In this document: positions 1 to 12,629 of the stretch, piece after piece
Numbering within the stretch: the stretch's first letter is position 1
How the letters are laid out: the number at the start of each line of letters is the position of its first letter
Source: Molossus alvarezi
Lineage: Eukaryota > Chordata > Mammalia > Chiroptera > Molossidae
Direction: 5' to 3'
Assembly (NCBI GenBank): GCA_037176705.1
Contig: CM073885.1
Location: 88,775,001-88,839,000, forward strand
DNA: 64,000 nucleotides
Program-made: the position numbers and the translations under genes
Notes under the pieces: model-generated
What the model was told of the DNA's origin: nothing
Seen by the model: only the letters and a program-made list of their open reading frames with translations
Databases searched by the model: none

Positions 1-3000
1 TGGAGGCTAAATAGCATGTTATTGAAAAATGAATGGGTTACCGAGGAGATCACGGAAGAAATTAAAAACTTCCTGGAAATCAATGAAAATGAACACACAA
101 CAACACAAAATCTATGGGATGCAGCGAAAGCAGTTCTGAGAGGGAAGTTCATAGGACTACAGGCCTACCTCAAGAAACAAGAAAAATCTAATAGACTATC
201 TAACCTCACAACTTAAATAACTAGAAAGCAAACAAAAAGAAAACCCAGCGTAAGTAGAAGGAAGGAAATAGTAAACATCAGAGCAGAAATAAATGACATA
301 GAGACCAAAAAAACTATCCAAAGGATCAAAGAAACAAAGAACGGGTTTTTTGGAATGATAAACAAGATTTATGGACCCTTAGCTAGACTCACCAAGAAAC
401 AAAGAGAGAGAACCCAAATACACAAAATCAGAAATAAAAGAGGAGAAGTAACAACTGACACCACAGAAATACAAAAGATCGTTAGCAACTACTATGAACA
501 ATTATATGGCAACAATTTCGACAATCTAAGCAAAATGGAAAAATTTCTAGAAACACACAGTCTCCAAAAACTGGCGGGGAAAAAAATAGAAACCTTGAAC
601 AGACCAAAAACAACTAAGGAAATTGAAGAGGTAATCAAGACTCTCCCAGCAAACAAAAGCCCAGGCCTGGATGGCTTCATGGGGGAGTTTTACAGAACAT
701 TCAAGAAGAACTAACACCCATTCTCCTCAAACTATTTCAAAAAATTTAAGAAGAAGGAAGACTTCCAACCTTGTTTTATGAGGCCAGCATAATTCTTATT
801 ACAAAATCAGAAAAAGACACTACAAAGAAACAAAACTACAGGCCAATTTCCCTGATGAACATAGACACCAAAATCCTGAACAAAATACTAGCAAATAGGA
901 TCCAGCAATACATAAAAAAAGTTATTCATCATGACCAAGTGGGATTCATCCCAGGGATGCAAGGCTGGTACAATATTTGTAAATCACTAAATGTGATACA
1001 CTACATAAATAAAATGAAGAATAAGAACCACATGATCATATCAACAGATGTTGAAAAAGCATTCTACTAAATCCAGCATCCATTCTTTAAAAACACTCAG
1101 CAATCTTAGAATAGAGGGGTCACATCTTGACATAATAAAGGCCATATATGAAAGACCTACAGCCAACATCATACTCAATGGGCAAAAACTAAAAGCATTT
1201 TCCTTAAGAACAGGAACAAGACAAGGATGCCCACTTTCACCACTCTTATTTAACATAGTACTGGAAGTTTTAGCCACAGCAATCAGACAGGAAGAAAAAA
1301 TAAAAGGGATCCAAATTGGAAAGGAGGAAGTAAAACTGTCATTATTTGCAGATGACATGATATAATACATAGAAAATCCTAAAGACTCCATCAAAAATCT
1401 ACTAGATTTAATAAATGAATTTGACAAAGTAGCAGGATACAAAATTAACATCAAGAAATTGATGGCATTCTTATACACCCATGATGAGCTCACAGAAAGA
1501 GAAACTGAAAATACAATCCCATTTACCATTGTGGCAAAAAAAATTAAGATACCTAGGAATAAACTTAACCAAAGAAATAAAGGACCTATTACCTTGTTCA
1601 TGGATTGGAAGAATTAACATCATTAAAATATCCATACTACCCAAAGCAATCTATAGATTTAATGCAATCCCCATCAAAATACCAACGATGTATTTCACAG
1701 AACTATAACAAATACTTTAGAAGTTCATATGGAACCAAAAAAGACCCCGAAAGCCACAGCAGTCTTAAAAAAGAAGGACAAAGTAGGTGGGATCACAATA
1801 CCAGATATCAGGTTATACTACAAAGCCATTGTAATCAAAACAACCTGGTACTGGCACAAGAACAGGCATATAGATCAGTGGAACAGGACAGAGAACCCAG
1901 AAATGGACCCAAGGCATTATGCTCCATTAATATTTGACAAAGGAGGCAAGAGCATACAGTGGAGTAAGGACAGCCTCTTTAATAAATGGTGTTGGGAAAA
2001 TTGGACAGCTACATGCAAAAGAATGAAACTAGACCATCAACTCACACCATACACAAGAAATAAACTCAAAATGGATAAAAGACTTAAATGTGACCCATGA
2101 ATCCATAAAAATCCTCGAAGAAACTGTAGGCACAAAATTTCAGACATCATACGCAGCAGAATTTTCACTGATAATCACCTAAGGCAACGGAAACAAAGGG
2201 AAAAATGAACACATGGGACTACATCAAACTCAAAGCTTCTGCACTGTAAAAGAAACAACCATCAAAATGGAAAGGCAGCCCACTGTATGGGAGAGCATAA
2301 TTGCCAATGATACATCAAATAAGGGTTTAATTTCCAAAATATATAGAGTACTCATACAACTCAACAAAAGGAAGACAAAGAACCCAATTAAAAAATGGGC
2401 AGAGAAGCTAAATAGACACCTCTCCAAACAGGACATACAAATGGCCAAGAGACACATGAAGAAATGCTCAACATCACTGACCATCAGAGAGATGCAAATT
2501 AAAACAACAATGAGGTATCACCTCACACCTGTCAGAATGGCCGCCATCAACAAATCATCAAACAAGTGTTGGCGAGGGTGTGGAGAAAAGGGGACTCTAG
2601 TACACTGCTGGTGGGAATGCAGACTGGTGCAGCCACTATGGAAAACACCATGGTGTTACCTCAAAAAATTAAAAATTGAATTGCCATTTGATCCAGTGAT
2701 CCCACTTCTAGGAATATATCCTAAGAAGCCTGAAACACCAATCAGAAAGAATATATGTACCCCCATGCTCATAGCAGCACTATTTACAATAGCTAAGATC
2801 GGGAAACAGCCCAAGTGTCCATCAGTAGACAAATGGATAAAAAAGTTTTGGTACATATACACAATGGAGTACTATGCAGCTGTAAGAAAGAAAGATCTCT
2901 TATCCTTTGAGACTACATGGAGGGACCTGGAAAGTATCAATCTAATTGAAACAAGGCAAGCAGAAAAAGATAAATATCACATGATCTCACTTATTTGTGG

Positions 3001-3016
3001 AATATTAAGAACATAA
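1..3016 (+). pseudogene. LINE-1 ORF2 remnant
   Basis: Broken copy of the LINE-1 endonuclease/reverse transcriptase polyprotein. Recognisable blocks are spread over all three plus frames: residues around the NKSPG segment (~640-670), the PISLMNID segment (~842-866), the FADDMI catalytic block (~1345-1362, followed at once by a stop), and the C-terminal Cys-rich block (~2570-2640). The longest surviving frame (2213-3016) covers only the C terminus. Deletions remove part of the region after the FADD block. No function is expected. Confidence 0.93.
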
Positions 3017-3244
3017 CAGTCTGAGGAACTGGGTAGACCCAGAGACGTGGAAGTAGGGTACAGACTGACGACCCTCAGAAGGGGGGTGTTGGGGGGGTGG
3101 GAAGAGATAAACCACAGAACTTATATGCATGTACGCATAACCAGTGGACGTGGATAACAAAGTCGGGGATGGGGAGAGGGGGATGGGGAGGAGGGTGTCA
3201 ATGCGGAAAAAAGAAGGAGAAACATCTATTAAAAAAAAAAAAAA
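1..3244 (+). mobile_element. LINE-1, 3' half, decayed (enters from left edge)
   Basis: The sequence opens inside ORF2, at the stretch matching residues ~249 onward of the intact LINE-1 ORF2 at 23271-27095. It runs through the RT and Cys-rich regions, a G-rich 3' UTR (~3017-3229) and an A-run at 3230-3244. The 5' part lies outside the window, so no target-site duplication can be tested. Many frameshifts and stops show that it is dead. Its 3' UTR resembles that of the 29899-35640 and 54971-60916 copies, so it belongs to the same broad bat LINE-1 lineage. Confidence 0.95.
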
Positions 3245-3754
3245 GAATGTTCAACTCAGAGTAATTCATGAAGCCTTACAATTGTTTTGTGTTTTTTGTG
3301 TATTTGTGCTATATTTTATAATGATAATATTATATTACTATAATAGCCCACCTGAAAGGGCTCCCCAGCCCCTGTGGGTGGTCAAGGAGCTGGTGGTAGG
3401 TCAGGAGATGGGAGCAATTCCCCAGCACACAATGTCATCTCACTGGAAGCAAGATGGCCCTTCGGAGGATGCTGATGAACCACCGGCACATGCTTTGATT
3501 TTTCTTGAACTGTGGGAAAGATCGATGGATCCTCCTGAGAGAACTGTTAATTAGTATACTGGATAATTACTATTTTTATGTCAGGAGATATGTAAAAAGT
3601 ACGTTAACTCAGATAGGTCAGGGAAGCTCAAACTAATTTTGTAGATACCCTTTGAAAACAGTTGTAAGTAGAGAGGTTTGTGGAGGAAGTTAATGACCTT
3701 CTGGAAAAAGCTGTAGACCTTATTCCTTACTGTCAAACCCTGTTTCATGCAGAC
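3245..3754. other. No gene or recognised repeat
   Basis: Non-coding sequence after the LINE-1 A-tail. A 136-aa open frame here starts inside the LINE-1 3' UTR and runs through its A-tail, so it is chance. I recognise no repeat family. Confidence 0.5.
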
Positions 3755-4412
3755 CAGCGATTTTCAACATTTTTCATCTCATGGCACACATAAACTAATT
3801 ACTAACATTCTGTGGCACAACAAAAAATATTATATTTTTGCCAGTCTGTCAAAGAAAAAAATAGGTATAATTTTGATTCATTCACACCAGATGGCTATTG
3901 TTGTGTTGGCCGTTGTCATTTTTTCATTTGACAGTCTAAGGGAAAGGAGGTCAGTGCCCTTGACTGAACAGTCAGGTATTGCATGCTTTATTTTTTTTAT
4001 TATAATATGTTGGGTTAAATAAAGCATTGCTTAAAATTATTGTCATCTATTTTTATTTGCTTTTGTTAACATGGCTATTAGGAAATTTAAGATTATATAA
4101 GAGGCTGGCATTTGTGCCTTGAATTATATTTCTATTGGACGGTGCATTTCTAAAATCTCTAGGGAGACAAACCATTACATAAGTCATCACAACAAAAGGA
4201 CATGAGAAATTAGATAAAGAAACTATTAGAATGTGCAGGTAGCAGAAGCCCTGAGTCACGGTCAGAAAGTAGCATCTTCCTGGTGCCCAGATTCACATCT
4301 GGGAGTTCCAGAGCTGAATGGCTATCTTGGCTAATTTAATAGATTCTTCTTTTGTTGTCCCAGGCATCGCATGTTTTAAAAACCCTTGCAGCACACCGCC
4401 TGAAAATCGCTG
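3755..4412. mobile_element. Non-autonomous hAT element (MITE-like) with an internal insert
   Basis: The left end begins CAGCGATTTTCAAC (3755) and the right end finishes CTGAAAATCGCTG (4412), forming short inverted ends typical of hAT elements. The body has the 'catggcacaca..ctaatta' and 'gcagcacacc' subterminal phrases of mammalian/bat hAT MITEs. There is no transposase. The right flank CTCTAGAG fits the hAT target preference, but the left 8 bp (ATGCAGAC) match it poorly, so the duplication has decayed or the left boundary is off by a few bases. The internal part 3986-4359 looks like a later insertion (separate entry). Confidence 0.7.
3986..4359 (-). mobile_element. Retroposon-like insert inside the hAT MITE
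   Basis: It is flanked by imperfect 14-bp repeats, TCAGGTATTGCATG (3972-3985) and CCAGGCATCGCATG (4360-4373), and starts with a T-rich tract that would be a poly(A) tail on the minus strand. This is the signature of LINE-1-mediated insertion of a minus-oriented transcript. Its body contains a 'ccgtccaatagaaatat' phrase (minus strand) seen in old mammalian interspersed repeats, so it may be a retroposed repeat-containing RNA. No open frame of note. Confidence 0.45.
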
Positions 4413-4420
4413 CTCTAGAG

Positions 4421-4764
4421 CGGTGGCCTAGTCAACTGGGTGGACTATGCTGCAGTTACCTAATTCTTGATGACTTATGGCTTTTAAAAACCTGTAAAAC
4501 GGAATCATTTATCTGATTAAAAAGTAAGTTTTCCATCACAAAAAGTGGATTAGCCACTAGAATAGATTACCGAAGGAAGTTCTGCTGTCTCTTCCCATGA
4601 GAGCCTCAAGTGTCGTCTACGCAGAATCCCCAAGTGCAGGTGTACGTGGAGACAGGACCCGCAGATGCCTGTGGGTGCCTCCCAGGGAGAGGGATGCCCT
4701 GCTCCATCACTGTCCAGGGAGGCCCAAGAGCATGGTGGGTGAACCACAGAAATGTGTCAGATTG
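4421..4764. other. No gene or recognised repeat
   Basis: Unique-looking intergenic sequence. The short ORFs on both strands lack support. Confidence 0.4.
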
Positions 4765-4990
4765 AAGTTCAGATTCTGGCCTTTGTCACTTACTAACTCC
4801 GTGGCCTTAGACAAATGAATTAACCTCTCCAAATGTTTGTTTCCTCACCTATAGAATGAGGACAGTAATCACAACTATTTCATTAGGTTGTTGTGAAGCT
4901 GGAACATAATGATGGCTGTAAAGGGCAAACTCTCTGACATCCACAAGAGCTCACTAGGTGTGAGCTGTTCTCATCATTATTATTAACATC
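4765..4990 (+). mobile_element. MIR SINE
   Basis: Carries the MIR core order: 'cttactaactccgtggcctta.acaaatgaattaacctctc', 'tttcctcacctatagaatgag', 'ggttgttgtgaagctggaa', and an end with 'tcatcattattattaac'. This is an old mammalian SINE, heavily diverged. Confidence 0.8.
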
Positions 4991-5036
4991 ATCATCGTGA
5001 CCAAAAGGAGGGTTATTAAGAAATAAAATGTTTTAG

Positions 5037-5230
5037 ACCAGTTGTTCTCAGAGTGTAGTTCCCAAACCAGCAGCATCTGCGTCACCTGGGTCTTCTTAGA
5101 AACGCCCCCGTCCCCTCCGGTCTCCCACCTGAGATTTACCAAATCAGAACCTCTAGTGCAGGTTCTACCAATTTGTATTTTAACAAGCCTTTCGGTAACT
5201 TCAGGCATACTAGAGCTTGAAAACCACTAA
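5037..5230. mobile_element. MER5-like hAT-Charlie MITE
   Basis: Ends resemble CAGTTGTTCTCAGAGTGTAG (left) and GAGCTTGAAAACCACT (right). The interior has 'cagcagcatctgcgtcacctggg' and 'aaatcagaacctctagtgcagg', the MER5 layout. It is short, old and non-coding. Confidence 0.75.
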
Positions 5231-5802
5231 TCTAATACCACCGTTTGTTGGAGCCTCTTGTAAATTTTCACAGGCAGAGAGCCAGAATTTTTTAGGAAGG
5301 CTGCTAAAATTTTATTGACTTAGAACAATGAACTTGCAATCTAGCCTTAATTCTATCAGCCAGTGATGCTGAAGAGAGAATCCTGATGCCCCACTAGCCT
5401 TGTGAGTATATTGAAGGAAAGATTGTAGTTTGTCATCGATGTGTTCTCTAGCATCTCACACCCTGTCTGACACATTATAGACCCTTGATAAATACTCATT
5501 GTCTGAATAACGAAAGAAGAATTAGAGGAAGGGCTAGAGATTATTATAGCATTCAACCAGCAGATACATTCACATCTAAGGCAACAATATTTTGTTTTTA
5601 AATGCTTGCTTTCTTAAACTCAGGGGACATTCATTTGCCTGGCGTAGTCAGCAACTTAAACATATCCATTAAAATGTATGACTTCTGATTGAAATTGGAA
5701 AAAAGGATTAACAGTGATTTTAAAACCTGAAATAACTATATTCCCAATGAAACTGAATTTGGGGCAGTACTCAGTTAGCCCTTGCAATAAAGAGGCAACC
5801 AA
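5231..5802. other. No gene or recognised repeat
   Basis: AT-rich intergenic sequence. I see no exon-like ORF and no repeat signature. Confidence 0.4.
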
Positions 5803-5816
5803 AAGAAAACAAACAG

Positions 5817-6050
5817 GCCGGTTTAGCTCAGCGGTTGGAGCATTGGCCTGCAGTCTGGAGAGACCCGGGTTTGGTTCCCGCTAAGGGCACGTACCTTGGT
5901 TGCAGTTTGTCCCCGGCCCTGGTTGGGTTGTGTGGGTGGCAACCACTCGATGTGTCCCTTTCACGTCGATGTTTCTCTCCCTTGCTCCCTCCCATTCTAT
6001 CTGCACAAAATATCAAGAAGTGTCCTCGGATGAGGATTTAAAAAAAAAAA
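5817..6050 (+). mobile_element. Ves SINE, subtype with GTCCTCGGGTGAGGAT-like 3' end
   Basis: The tRNA-derived head (ggtttagctcagcggttgg; B box gggtttggttccc) is followed by the Ves body and the terminal 'gtcctcggatgaggattt' plus A-run. It is flanked by a perfect 14-bp duplication AAGAAAACAAACAG (5803-5816 and 6051-6064), so it is fairly recent. Confidence 0.95.
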
Positions 6051-6064
6051 AAGAAAACAAACAG

Positions 6065-9000
6065 GGAGAAAGGATTTTAGTTGTTGTTTGAATGCAATTT
6101 TGGGGCTAGATCCTGAAAAAAGAAAGAAGGAAGTCACTTTCTGCCTCTACACATGCATACATATATGTAGTAGAAGCATACAGGATTGTTTATATCCTAA
6201 AGTATGATAAAATCCAGATTAATCAACAGAAGATAAATATACTGACTATAATTTATTAAGGAAAGAAATTATAAAAATCTGTTTTAGGAAGATTTCAACA
6301 ATTCTATATTTTAGTTAATCTGCATATCTGATTAAACATACTCTCAATTAAATGTAACTATTGTATTCAGAAAGCAGCAGTCATATTATCAAGTTGAAGC
6401 ACCACATCTTCATACAAAAACCACCTTTTCCTTCAAGAATAAGTACATAAAACCAACAACTGCAATCCCAGGAGACACAGAAAAATTAAACACAGTTCAG
6501 CACCCCCCACACCTACGGACTATAGAAAAATATTAAACTAATAAAAAAGTGTCAGAGGCAGTAATGCCAGGATCATCCATATTCATTTGTTTCTTATATT
6601 TAGCCATCTATCAATGTAAATAGCTCTCAGTAAAAACGAATGATTTCATCAATACTCGTAGCAAAACATATCTGATGGCGTCAGTGTAAGATCTATCGCC
6701 ACCAACCTTGAAAATTTGGTCTCCTCGCCCAGGGACAACCACCTCTCTTGCAGATGTGACACGGAATGAATGAAAAACATATATTATCTGGAGCAGTTCT
6801 GTACCTTAGAGAAAAAGAAAAAGGAAACTGGGTGACTGAGAGCAATTCCTTGGTGGCACTTGAGAAAATAATGCCGAGTTAACTAATGAATGAACCGGGA
6901 TTTTGGACCTATCATTTTTAACTTTTGGTGTAGGAGTAATGGGAGACCCTCTGGTACTACAGGAACACCATCCATTGCAAGTAGGCTGAGGAAGACAAGG
7001 GACCCCCAAAGAGCTTAACTTACTCTGAAGGAGAACCAACTGGTTCATTCATTCGTTTATTCCTTTAGTCCTCTGTAATTGTCCCCTTTTGATGTACTTT
7101 AGAATTGAAAAACTACGACAGTTGATGTCCATTTTTCTATGCATTCTATTGACTCTTTTTTGGTGATTGCAAACTCTTCAAGGATTTCATTCTTGTAAGA
7201 CACAGGACTTCTCTTCACCTTTCAATATTTCTGGAATTAATGAAAATACTTTAAAATGTTCCTCTTTTAAAATTTCACAATGTCCTCTCTATTTTTCCAC
7301 TGAAAAGTTTATTTATACCCCATAAGCAGTGGTGCTCACAATATGTGAGATAATGGGGGAAATCACAAAACCCCTTAAAGAGTCAAATGCCTACTAAATA
7401 TGCAGTAAAGGAGAAAATAATTTCTAAAACTGAAATTAGGGAATTTGGGAGCTGAAGGATACAAAAGGCACCTAAAAAAGAACAAAATGCTTCAACCTCC
7501 ACCAACACGCGGTGACTCACAGTTCCACCTGCAGCCCACCTCCCTTCTGAGCTCCAGGCCGGACACAGAGCCGCTGTCCTGACATCCTCACTCCGATGGT
7601 ACAGAGGTCTGCAGGGCTTGTTTCAAAGACTCAGCATTCACGTGTGTGCGTGTGCATGCGTACACACACACACTTGGCATTGGCCATCATGAATTCATGA
7701 AATAGCCTTCTAAGAGTAGGACTTCGTGCGGGCAATGAGCCAGGTTTTCCGTCTAGAGAGAGACTCGGGAGGGGTCTCAGCCCCTGTTTTCTCCCGTGCC
7801 TGCTTCTGATGCTGCAGTGTCTCACACGGCAGCTGACGAGTCCAGACCCTCCCCGATGTCTGCAGTGCAGGTAAGAGTTCCCCCTCACCCCTCTCCCTTG
7901 CTGACCAGCATTTGAAGGAGCAATTATATTACATGCGTAGATTAACTGATGAATAAACAGACAGAGGTCTTTTTGAGGAACCATTTTAAATAGTTCTGTA
8001 GAAGTTACGCTCTGAACCAAGCAATGAAACTGGCAGTTGGTAACTTTAGAGTGAATTCCCCTCGTTCTTAGCTCACCAGAGCCTGAGTCTCTTTCCTTGG
8101 GATGAACTTCAAACCATCAACAGTTTGGCAACGATGGCAAGAGATTACGGGACAGAGACTGAGGTTGCTGATGGCGCCCTGAGCTAGGCCTGTCCCTGGT
8201 GTGCTAAGGTGTTCCTGCTGTGACAAGGGCCCTTTCCATGACACATAATAAATCCCCTCTTGTTTAAATGACTGCAATTAGGTGATCGGCACTGTTTCTT
8301 TTGTATCAGCAACGAAGAGTGAAATCACAGGGCCTGGAGAGAAGAAACTACAGTCAGGCCGTATGACTGAGGCCTAATAAAAACCTCAAGAGGCCAAAGG
8401 GCTTGTGCATGTTTCACAGGCACCCGAGACTTAACAAGGCCAAAGCCACTGCTCATCTCCCTTCTGAAACACCCTGCTTCTCTTCCCGTTGCCCCCTCTC
8501 CGTGACTGGTACCATCTGCCCAACCACATCCGGACATCATGTCCTGCCGTTTCTAAATCCCACTTGGGTCCACCATCCGGAGTAGTTGGGTCAGATGTAG
8601 GGGTTCCGAGTGGGCATTCAGTCAGTGAAGCGAGCTGAAGGGTGGCTGGACTACGATGGAGGGGCAGGTGAAGTCAGGGGGCAGGCGATAATGGCTTCTG
8701 TCCTTCCAAGAGGAGGCTAATCATTTCTGGCCTGGAGTATGTGTGTCTGGAGGAAATCCCAACCACACCTGCTACTCCACAGAGACCAGAACTTAGTGAA
8801 ATACTTTTTGTACGGATTCTTGGTATTCCAGTACACCAGAGGGTATCAAGAGGTCCCTTCGGAGATTTGTAACTGCTACAAGCATTGGCTGGCTGCCAAG
8901 AGACTAGTGGTAAAAGTACAGGGTATCATGTTAGATGTGGAGTCACCAAAGTCTCTAAGACTCTGCAGTTCTGAACAGCCATGATATCTAGCTGAGCCAC

Positions 9001-9153
9001 AGGACAGCAACTGAATAGATGCCTTCCCAGCCACTGCCACCCTCTTCCACCCTGGGTAGAGCAGCCACCAGAACACATGACCTTGAGGAGTGACAAGGTC
9101 AAAGCCAGCATGTTGAGTTCAAACTGAGCCACGGGTTAAAGAGACAAGGTGGA
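6065..9153. other. Long stretch without gene or clear repeat
   Basis: About 3 kb of ordinary-looking intergenic DNA. It holds a short GT/CA-rich tract near 7640-7672. ORFs up to 129 aa occur on both strands but show no exon boundaries, domains or conservation I can recognise. Ancient repeats too diverged to see by eye may be present. Confidence 0.45.
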
Positions 9154-9378
9154 GCCCTGCTGGTGTGGCTCAGTGGATTGAGCATCATCCCATGGACTGA
9201 GAGGTCTTGGTTCGATTTCCAGTCAGGGCACATGCCCAGGCTGTGGGCTCGATCCCCAGTAGGGAGCATGCAGGAGGCGGCCAATTGATGTTTCTCTCTC
9301 ACATTGATGTTTCTATCTCTCTCTCCCTTTTCATCTCTCAAAAAAAAAAAAAAATCAATGAAAACATACTTTAAAAGT
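9154..9378 (+). mobile_element. Ves SINE, subtype ending in ATCAATRAAA
   Basis: tRNA-like head 'gtgtggctcagtggattgagc', the 'cagtcagggcacatgcccagg' and 'gcaggaggc' phrases, a pyrimidine-rich tract, an A-run and a terminal 'atcaatgaaaa'. The flanks gagacaaggtgga (left) and gagacaggtggga (right) are a probable decayed target duplication. This subtype is more diverged than the GTCCTCGGG subtype. Confidence 0.88.
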
Positions 9379-9611
9379 GAGAGACAGGTGGGAAATTGAA
9401 AGTAGAGCATGGAAAAATGGGGTAAGGAATAAAGGCACCAGGAAAGTAAAAACCACGAAGAAACAGGTTGCTTTAAATGAATTCTGAAGACAAACTCTAA
9501 ATGCTTATTGGGCTCTTTATCTGCTCCCAATGTTCTTTTTTGTGGGCACGCCAAAGTCATTCAAGTGGTTCAGATGACAAATAAGTGGAAGCAAGTACTG
9601 TGTTCATGAGA
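9379..9611. other. No gene or recognised repeat
   Basis: Short intergenic stretch between a Ves SINE and a LINE-1 fragment. Confidence 0.4.
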
Positions 9612-11310
9612 AGAAAGAATTACATCATTAAAATGTCCATACTACTCCAAGCAATCTACAGATTCAACACAAGTCCTATCAAGATACCAATGGAGTATTT
9701 CACAGAACTAGAACAAATATTCCAAAAGTGTATATGGAATTCAAGACCCTGAATAGCCACAGCAATCTTGAGAAAAAAGGACAAAGTTGGAGGAATCATG
9801 CTACCTGATATCAAACTATAATACAAGGCCATAGTAATAAAAACAGCATGGTACTGGCCTAAAACAGACATATAGATCAATGGAACAGAATAGAGAGCCC
9901 AGATATAAACCCATGCCTTTCTGGCCAATTAATATTTGACAAAAGAGGCAGAAGCATACAATGGGGTAAAGATAGTCTATTCAATAAATGGTTGGAAAAA
10001 CGGGACAGATACAAGCAAAAAATAAAACTAGACCATCTTCTTACACCATACACAAGAATCAACTTGAAATGGATTAAAGACTTAAATGTGAGACTTGAAA
10101 CAATAAAAAGTCCTAGAAGAAAACATAGCATAAAATCTTGGGACATTTCTAGTAGCAATAGTTTTTCTGATATATTGTCTCAGGCAAGGGGAAAAATAAT
10201 AAACAAACGGGACTACATCAAGCTAAAATGTTTTTGCACAGCAAAAGAGAAACATAAGAGGTTAATATACAAAACTTATAAAGAGCTCAGAAAACTCCAC
10301 ACCAGAACAAACAAACAATTCAATTAAATAATGGGCAAAGGACCTGAATAGATGTTCTCTAAAGAGGACATAAGATGGCCAATAGACATGAAAAAAATTC
10401 TCAGTGTCACTAATCATCAGAGAGATGCAAATTAAGACCACAATGAGATATCACCTCCTACCTGTCAGAATGGCTACCATCAATAAATCAACAAACAGCA
10501 AGTGTTGGCAAAGATGTAAAGAAAAAAGGAAACTTTGTGCACTGTTGGTGGGAATGCAGACTGGTGCAGCCACTATGGAAAACAGTACTGAGTTTCCTCA
10601 AAAAATTAAAAATGGAACTGCCTTTTGACCCAGCGATCCCACTTCTGGGAATATTTAAAGAAACATAAAACACTAATTTGAAAGAATATACATTCATTGC
10701 AGCATTATTTACAATAACCAAGATCTGGAAACAGCCCAAGGGCCCATCAGTAGATGAGTGGATAAAAAAGCTGTGGTACATGTACACGATGGAATACTAC
10801 TCAGCTGTAAAAAAAGAAGGAACTCTTACCTTTTGCGACAGCATGGATAGACCTAAAGAGTGTTATGCTAAGTGAAATAAGCCAGTCAGAGAAAAACAAG
10901 TACCCTATGATTTCACTCATATGTGGACTCGAATGAACAAAACAAACTAACAAAACAGAAACAGACTCATAGAGAGCACACTGACAGCTGTCAGAAAGGG
11001 TGGGTGTTGGAGGGCCAGGTGCAAAAGGTGAAGCGATTAAGCCAAAAACAAACAAACAAACAAACAAACAAAACAAAAACATCAACTCGTAGACACAGAT
11101 AACAGCATGTTGATTATCAGAGGGAAAGAGAGGTGGGAGAGGTAGGGGAGAGAATATAGGGGATAAGTGGTGATAGAAGGAGACTTGACTTGGGATACTG
11201 AACACACAATACAATACACAGATGACATATAATAAAATTGTACACCTGAAACTTATACAATTTTATTAACCAATGTCACCCCGTAAATTTCAATTAAAAA
11301 ATGGTTTGAA
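9612..11310 (+). mobile_element. LINE-1, 5'-truncated, older subfamily
   Basis: Begins within the second half of ORF2 ('attacatcattaaaatgtccatactactccaagcaatctacag') and runs through the Cys-rich block (~10500-10580) and a 3' UTR with an AAAC microsatellite (~11046-11090). It ends with 'cacctgaaacttatacaattttatt' and a short A-tract. The 3' UTR differs from the 1-3244 copy, marking an older subfamily. Confidence 0.92.
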
Positions 11311-11364
11311 CAGGAAGGAAAAGCAGCCAGTTGAGGTGGTCCATGGTTAAAACTCACGATTTCC

Positions 11365-11589
11365 GCCTTGGCCGGTTTGGCTCAGCGGTTAGAGCGTCGG
11401 CCTGCGGTCCAGAGAGACCCGAGTTCGATTCCCGCTAAGGGTATGTACCTCGGTTGCAGTTTGTCCCCGGCCCTGGTCGGTCCTGCGGGTGGCAGCCACT
11501 CGGTGTGTTCCTTTCACGTCGATGTTTCTCTCTCTCTCTCTGTTCCTCTCTCTCCCTCCCACTCTACCTGAACAAAAAATAAATAAAAT
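11365..11589 (+). mobile_element. Ves SINE, young
   Basis: Well-preserved tRNA head with A box (tggctcagcggttag) and B box (gagttcgattccc), and the CT-rich tail region. It is flanked by a perfect 16-bp duplication AAAACTCACGATTTCC (11349-11364 and 11590-11605). It ends in an AATAAATAAAATA-type tail without the GTCCTCGGG hairpin, so its 3' end is shortened relative to other copies. Confidence 0.96.
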
Positions 11590-11605
11590 AAAACTCACGA
11601 TTTCC

Positions 11606-11942
11606 ACTATGCACTAATAGGTGAGTTATCTTCAGAGAGAGACTGGGATGGGAAGTAACCACAGAACAGCTGAAGTCTGAAATAGCCTCTGTGGAAATGG
11701 AGAGGGAGGTGACCAGGGACATGGCAGTGCCCAGCCACCCTGGTCTCCTGTTGAGGAGACCTCCGCATGAGTGTGTGTTTTTCTTCAGTGGTGCTGAGCA
11801 GTTTCAGGAGGAGGGGAAACAGATTTCAGAAGGGATACAAACTTAGGCATTAATAAAGCAGGTATAGTGGTCACACAACAAGGTAACAGTGAGGGAGAAG
11901 CAAATGAAACTATTCGTTGTGTACCTCTAAGTTGGTTAAGAA
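11606..11942. other. No gene or recognised repeat
   Basis: Intergenic sequence without support for coding. Confidence 0.4.
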
Positions 11943-12350
11943 ATGAAAGTGGTAGTTAATTTGGCTGGGCTGCGGTGCCCAGATATTTGGTCAAGCGTTT
12001 CTCTGGATATTCCTGTGAGGGTGTTTTGGATGAGATTAACATTTAAACCAGTGGACTTTGAGTAGAGCAGATAGCTCTCCAGATGTGAGTGCGCCTCATC
12101 CAATCAGTTGAAGGTTTGAATAGAACAAAAGACTGACCGTTCCTGAGCGAGAAGGAATTCTGCCAGTGGCCAACTTTTCCATTTGAACCACATCATCAGC
12201 TCGTCCATGGGTCTCCAGCCTGCCAGCCCACCCTCAGACTCTAGCCCTGCCAGACTCCATAACTGTGTGAGCCAATTCCTTAAAAATCTCTCTCCCTTCA
12301 TCCTTCTGTTTCTCTCCCCCTTTCTCTTCACACACACACACACGCTGGAG
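11943..12350 (+). mobile_element. Ancient LTR-type mammalian repeat, probable
   Basis: The phrases 'tctggatattcctgtgagggtgttttgg', 'gagattaacatttaaacca', 'ctcatccaatcagttgaagg' and 'gtgagccaattccttaaaa' recur across mammalian genomes in an old dispersed repeat. I take it to be an ERVL/MaLR-class solo LTR, but the family is not certain. It ends near a short CA tract (12330-12345). Non-coding. Confidence 0.4.
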
Positions 12351-12629
12351 AGAGGGGAAGGACTAGGCAAAGGAACACCAGGCATCAGAAGTCCTGAGAA
12401 GCAAGTTCAGTGCGGGTGACAGAATGTGAAAACGTGGAAGATGGTAAAGTGCTCCATTCAGAGTTGGGAGAGTTTCAGATTTCAGATGCAGAGTAGATCT
12501 GGATGAGAACAAAGCCAGAGGAGTGCAGGCTGAGGATGTGGAAACTGGAAAAGGCTTTGAGGTTCAGGTGTGGTCGGGCTGTCTGTGTACACACTGCCGA
12601 AGCGCACACAGCCTGGGCGTCCTCACAGA
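12351..12629. other. No gene or recognised repeat
   Basis: Intergenic lead-in to the minisatellite. Nothing recognised. Confidence 0.4.

Noticed and set aside
1..3016. Endogenous retrovirus polymerase
   Set aside because: The RT blocks, ORF2-type Cys motif, lack of LTRs and A-tail identify LINE-1.
3144..3554. 136-aa ORF downstream of the first LINE-1
   Set aside because: It runs through the LINE-1 3' UTR and A-tail (Lys run) into unrelated DNA.
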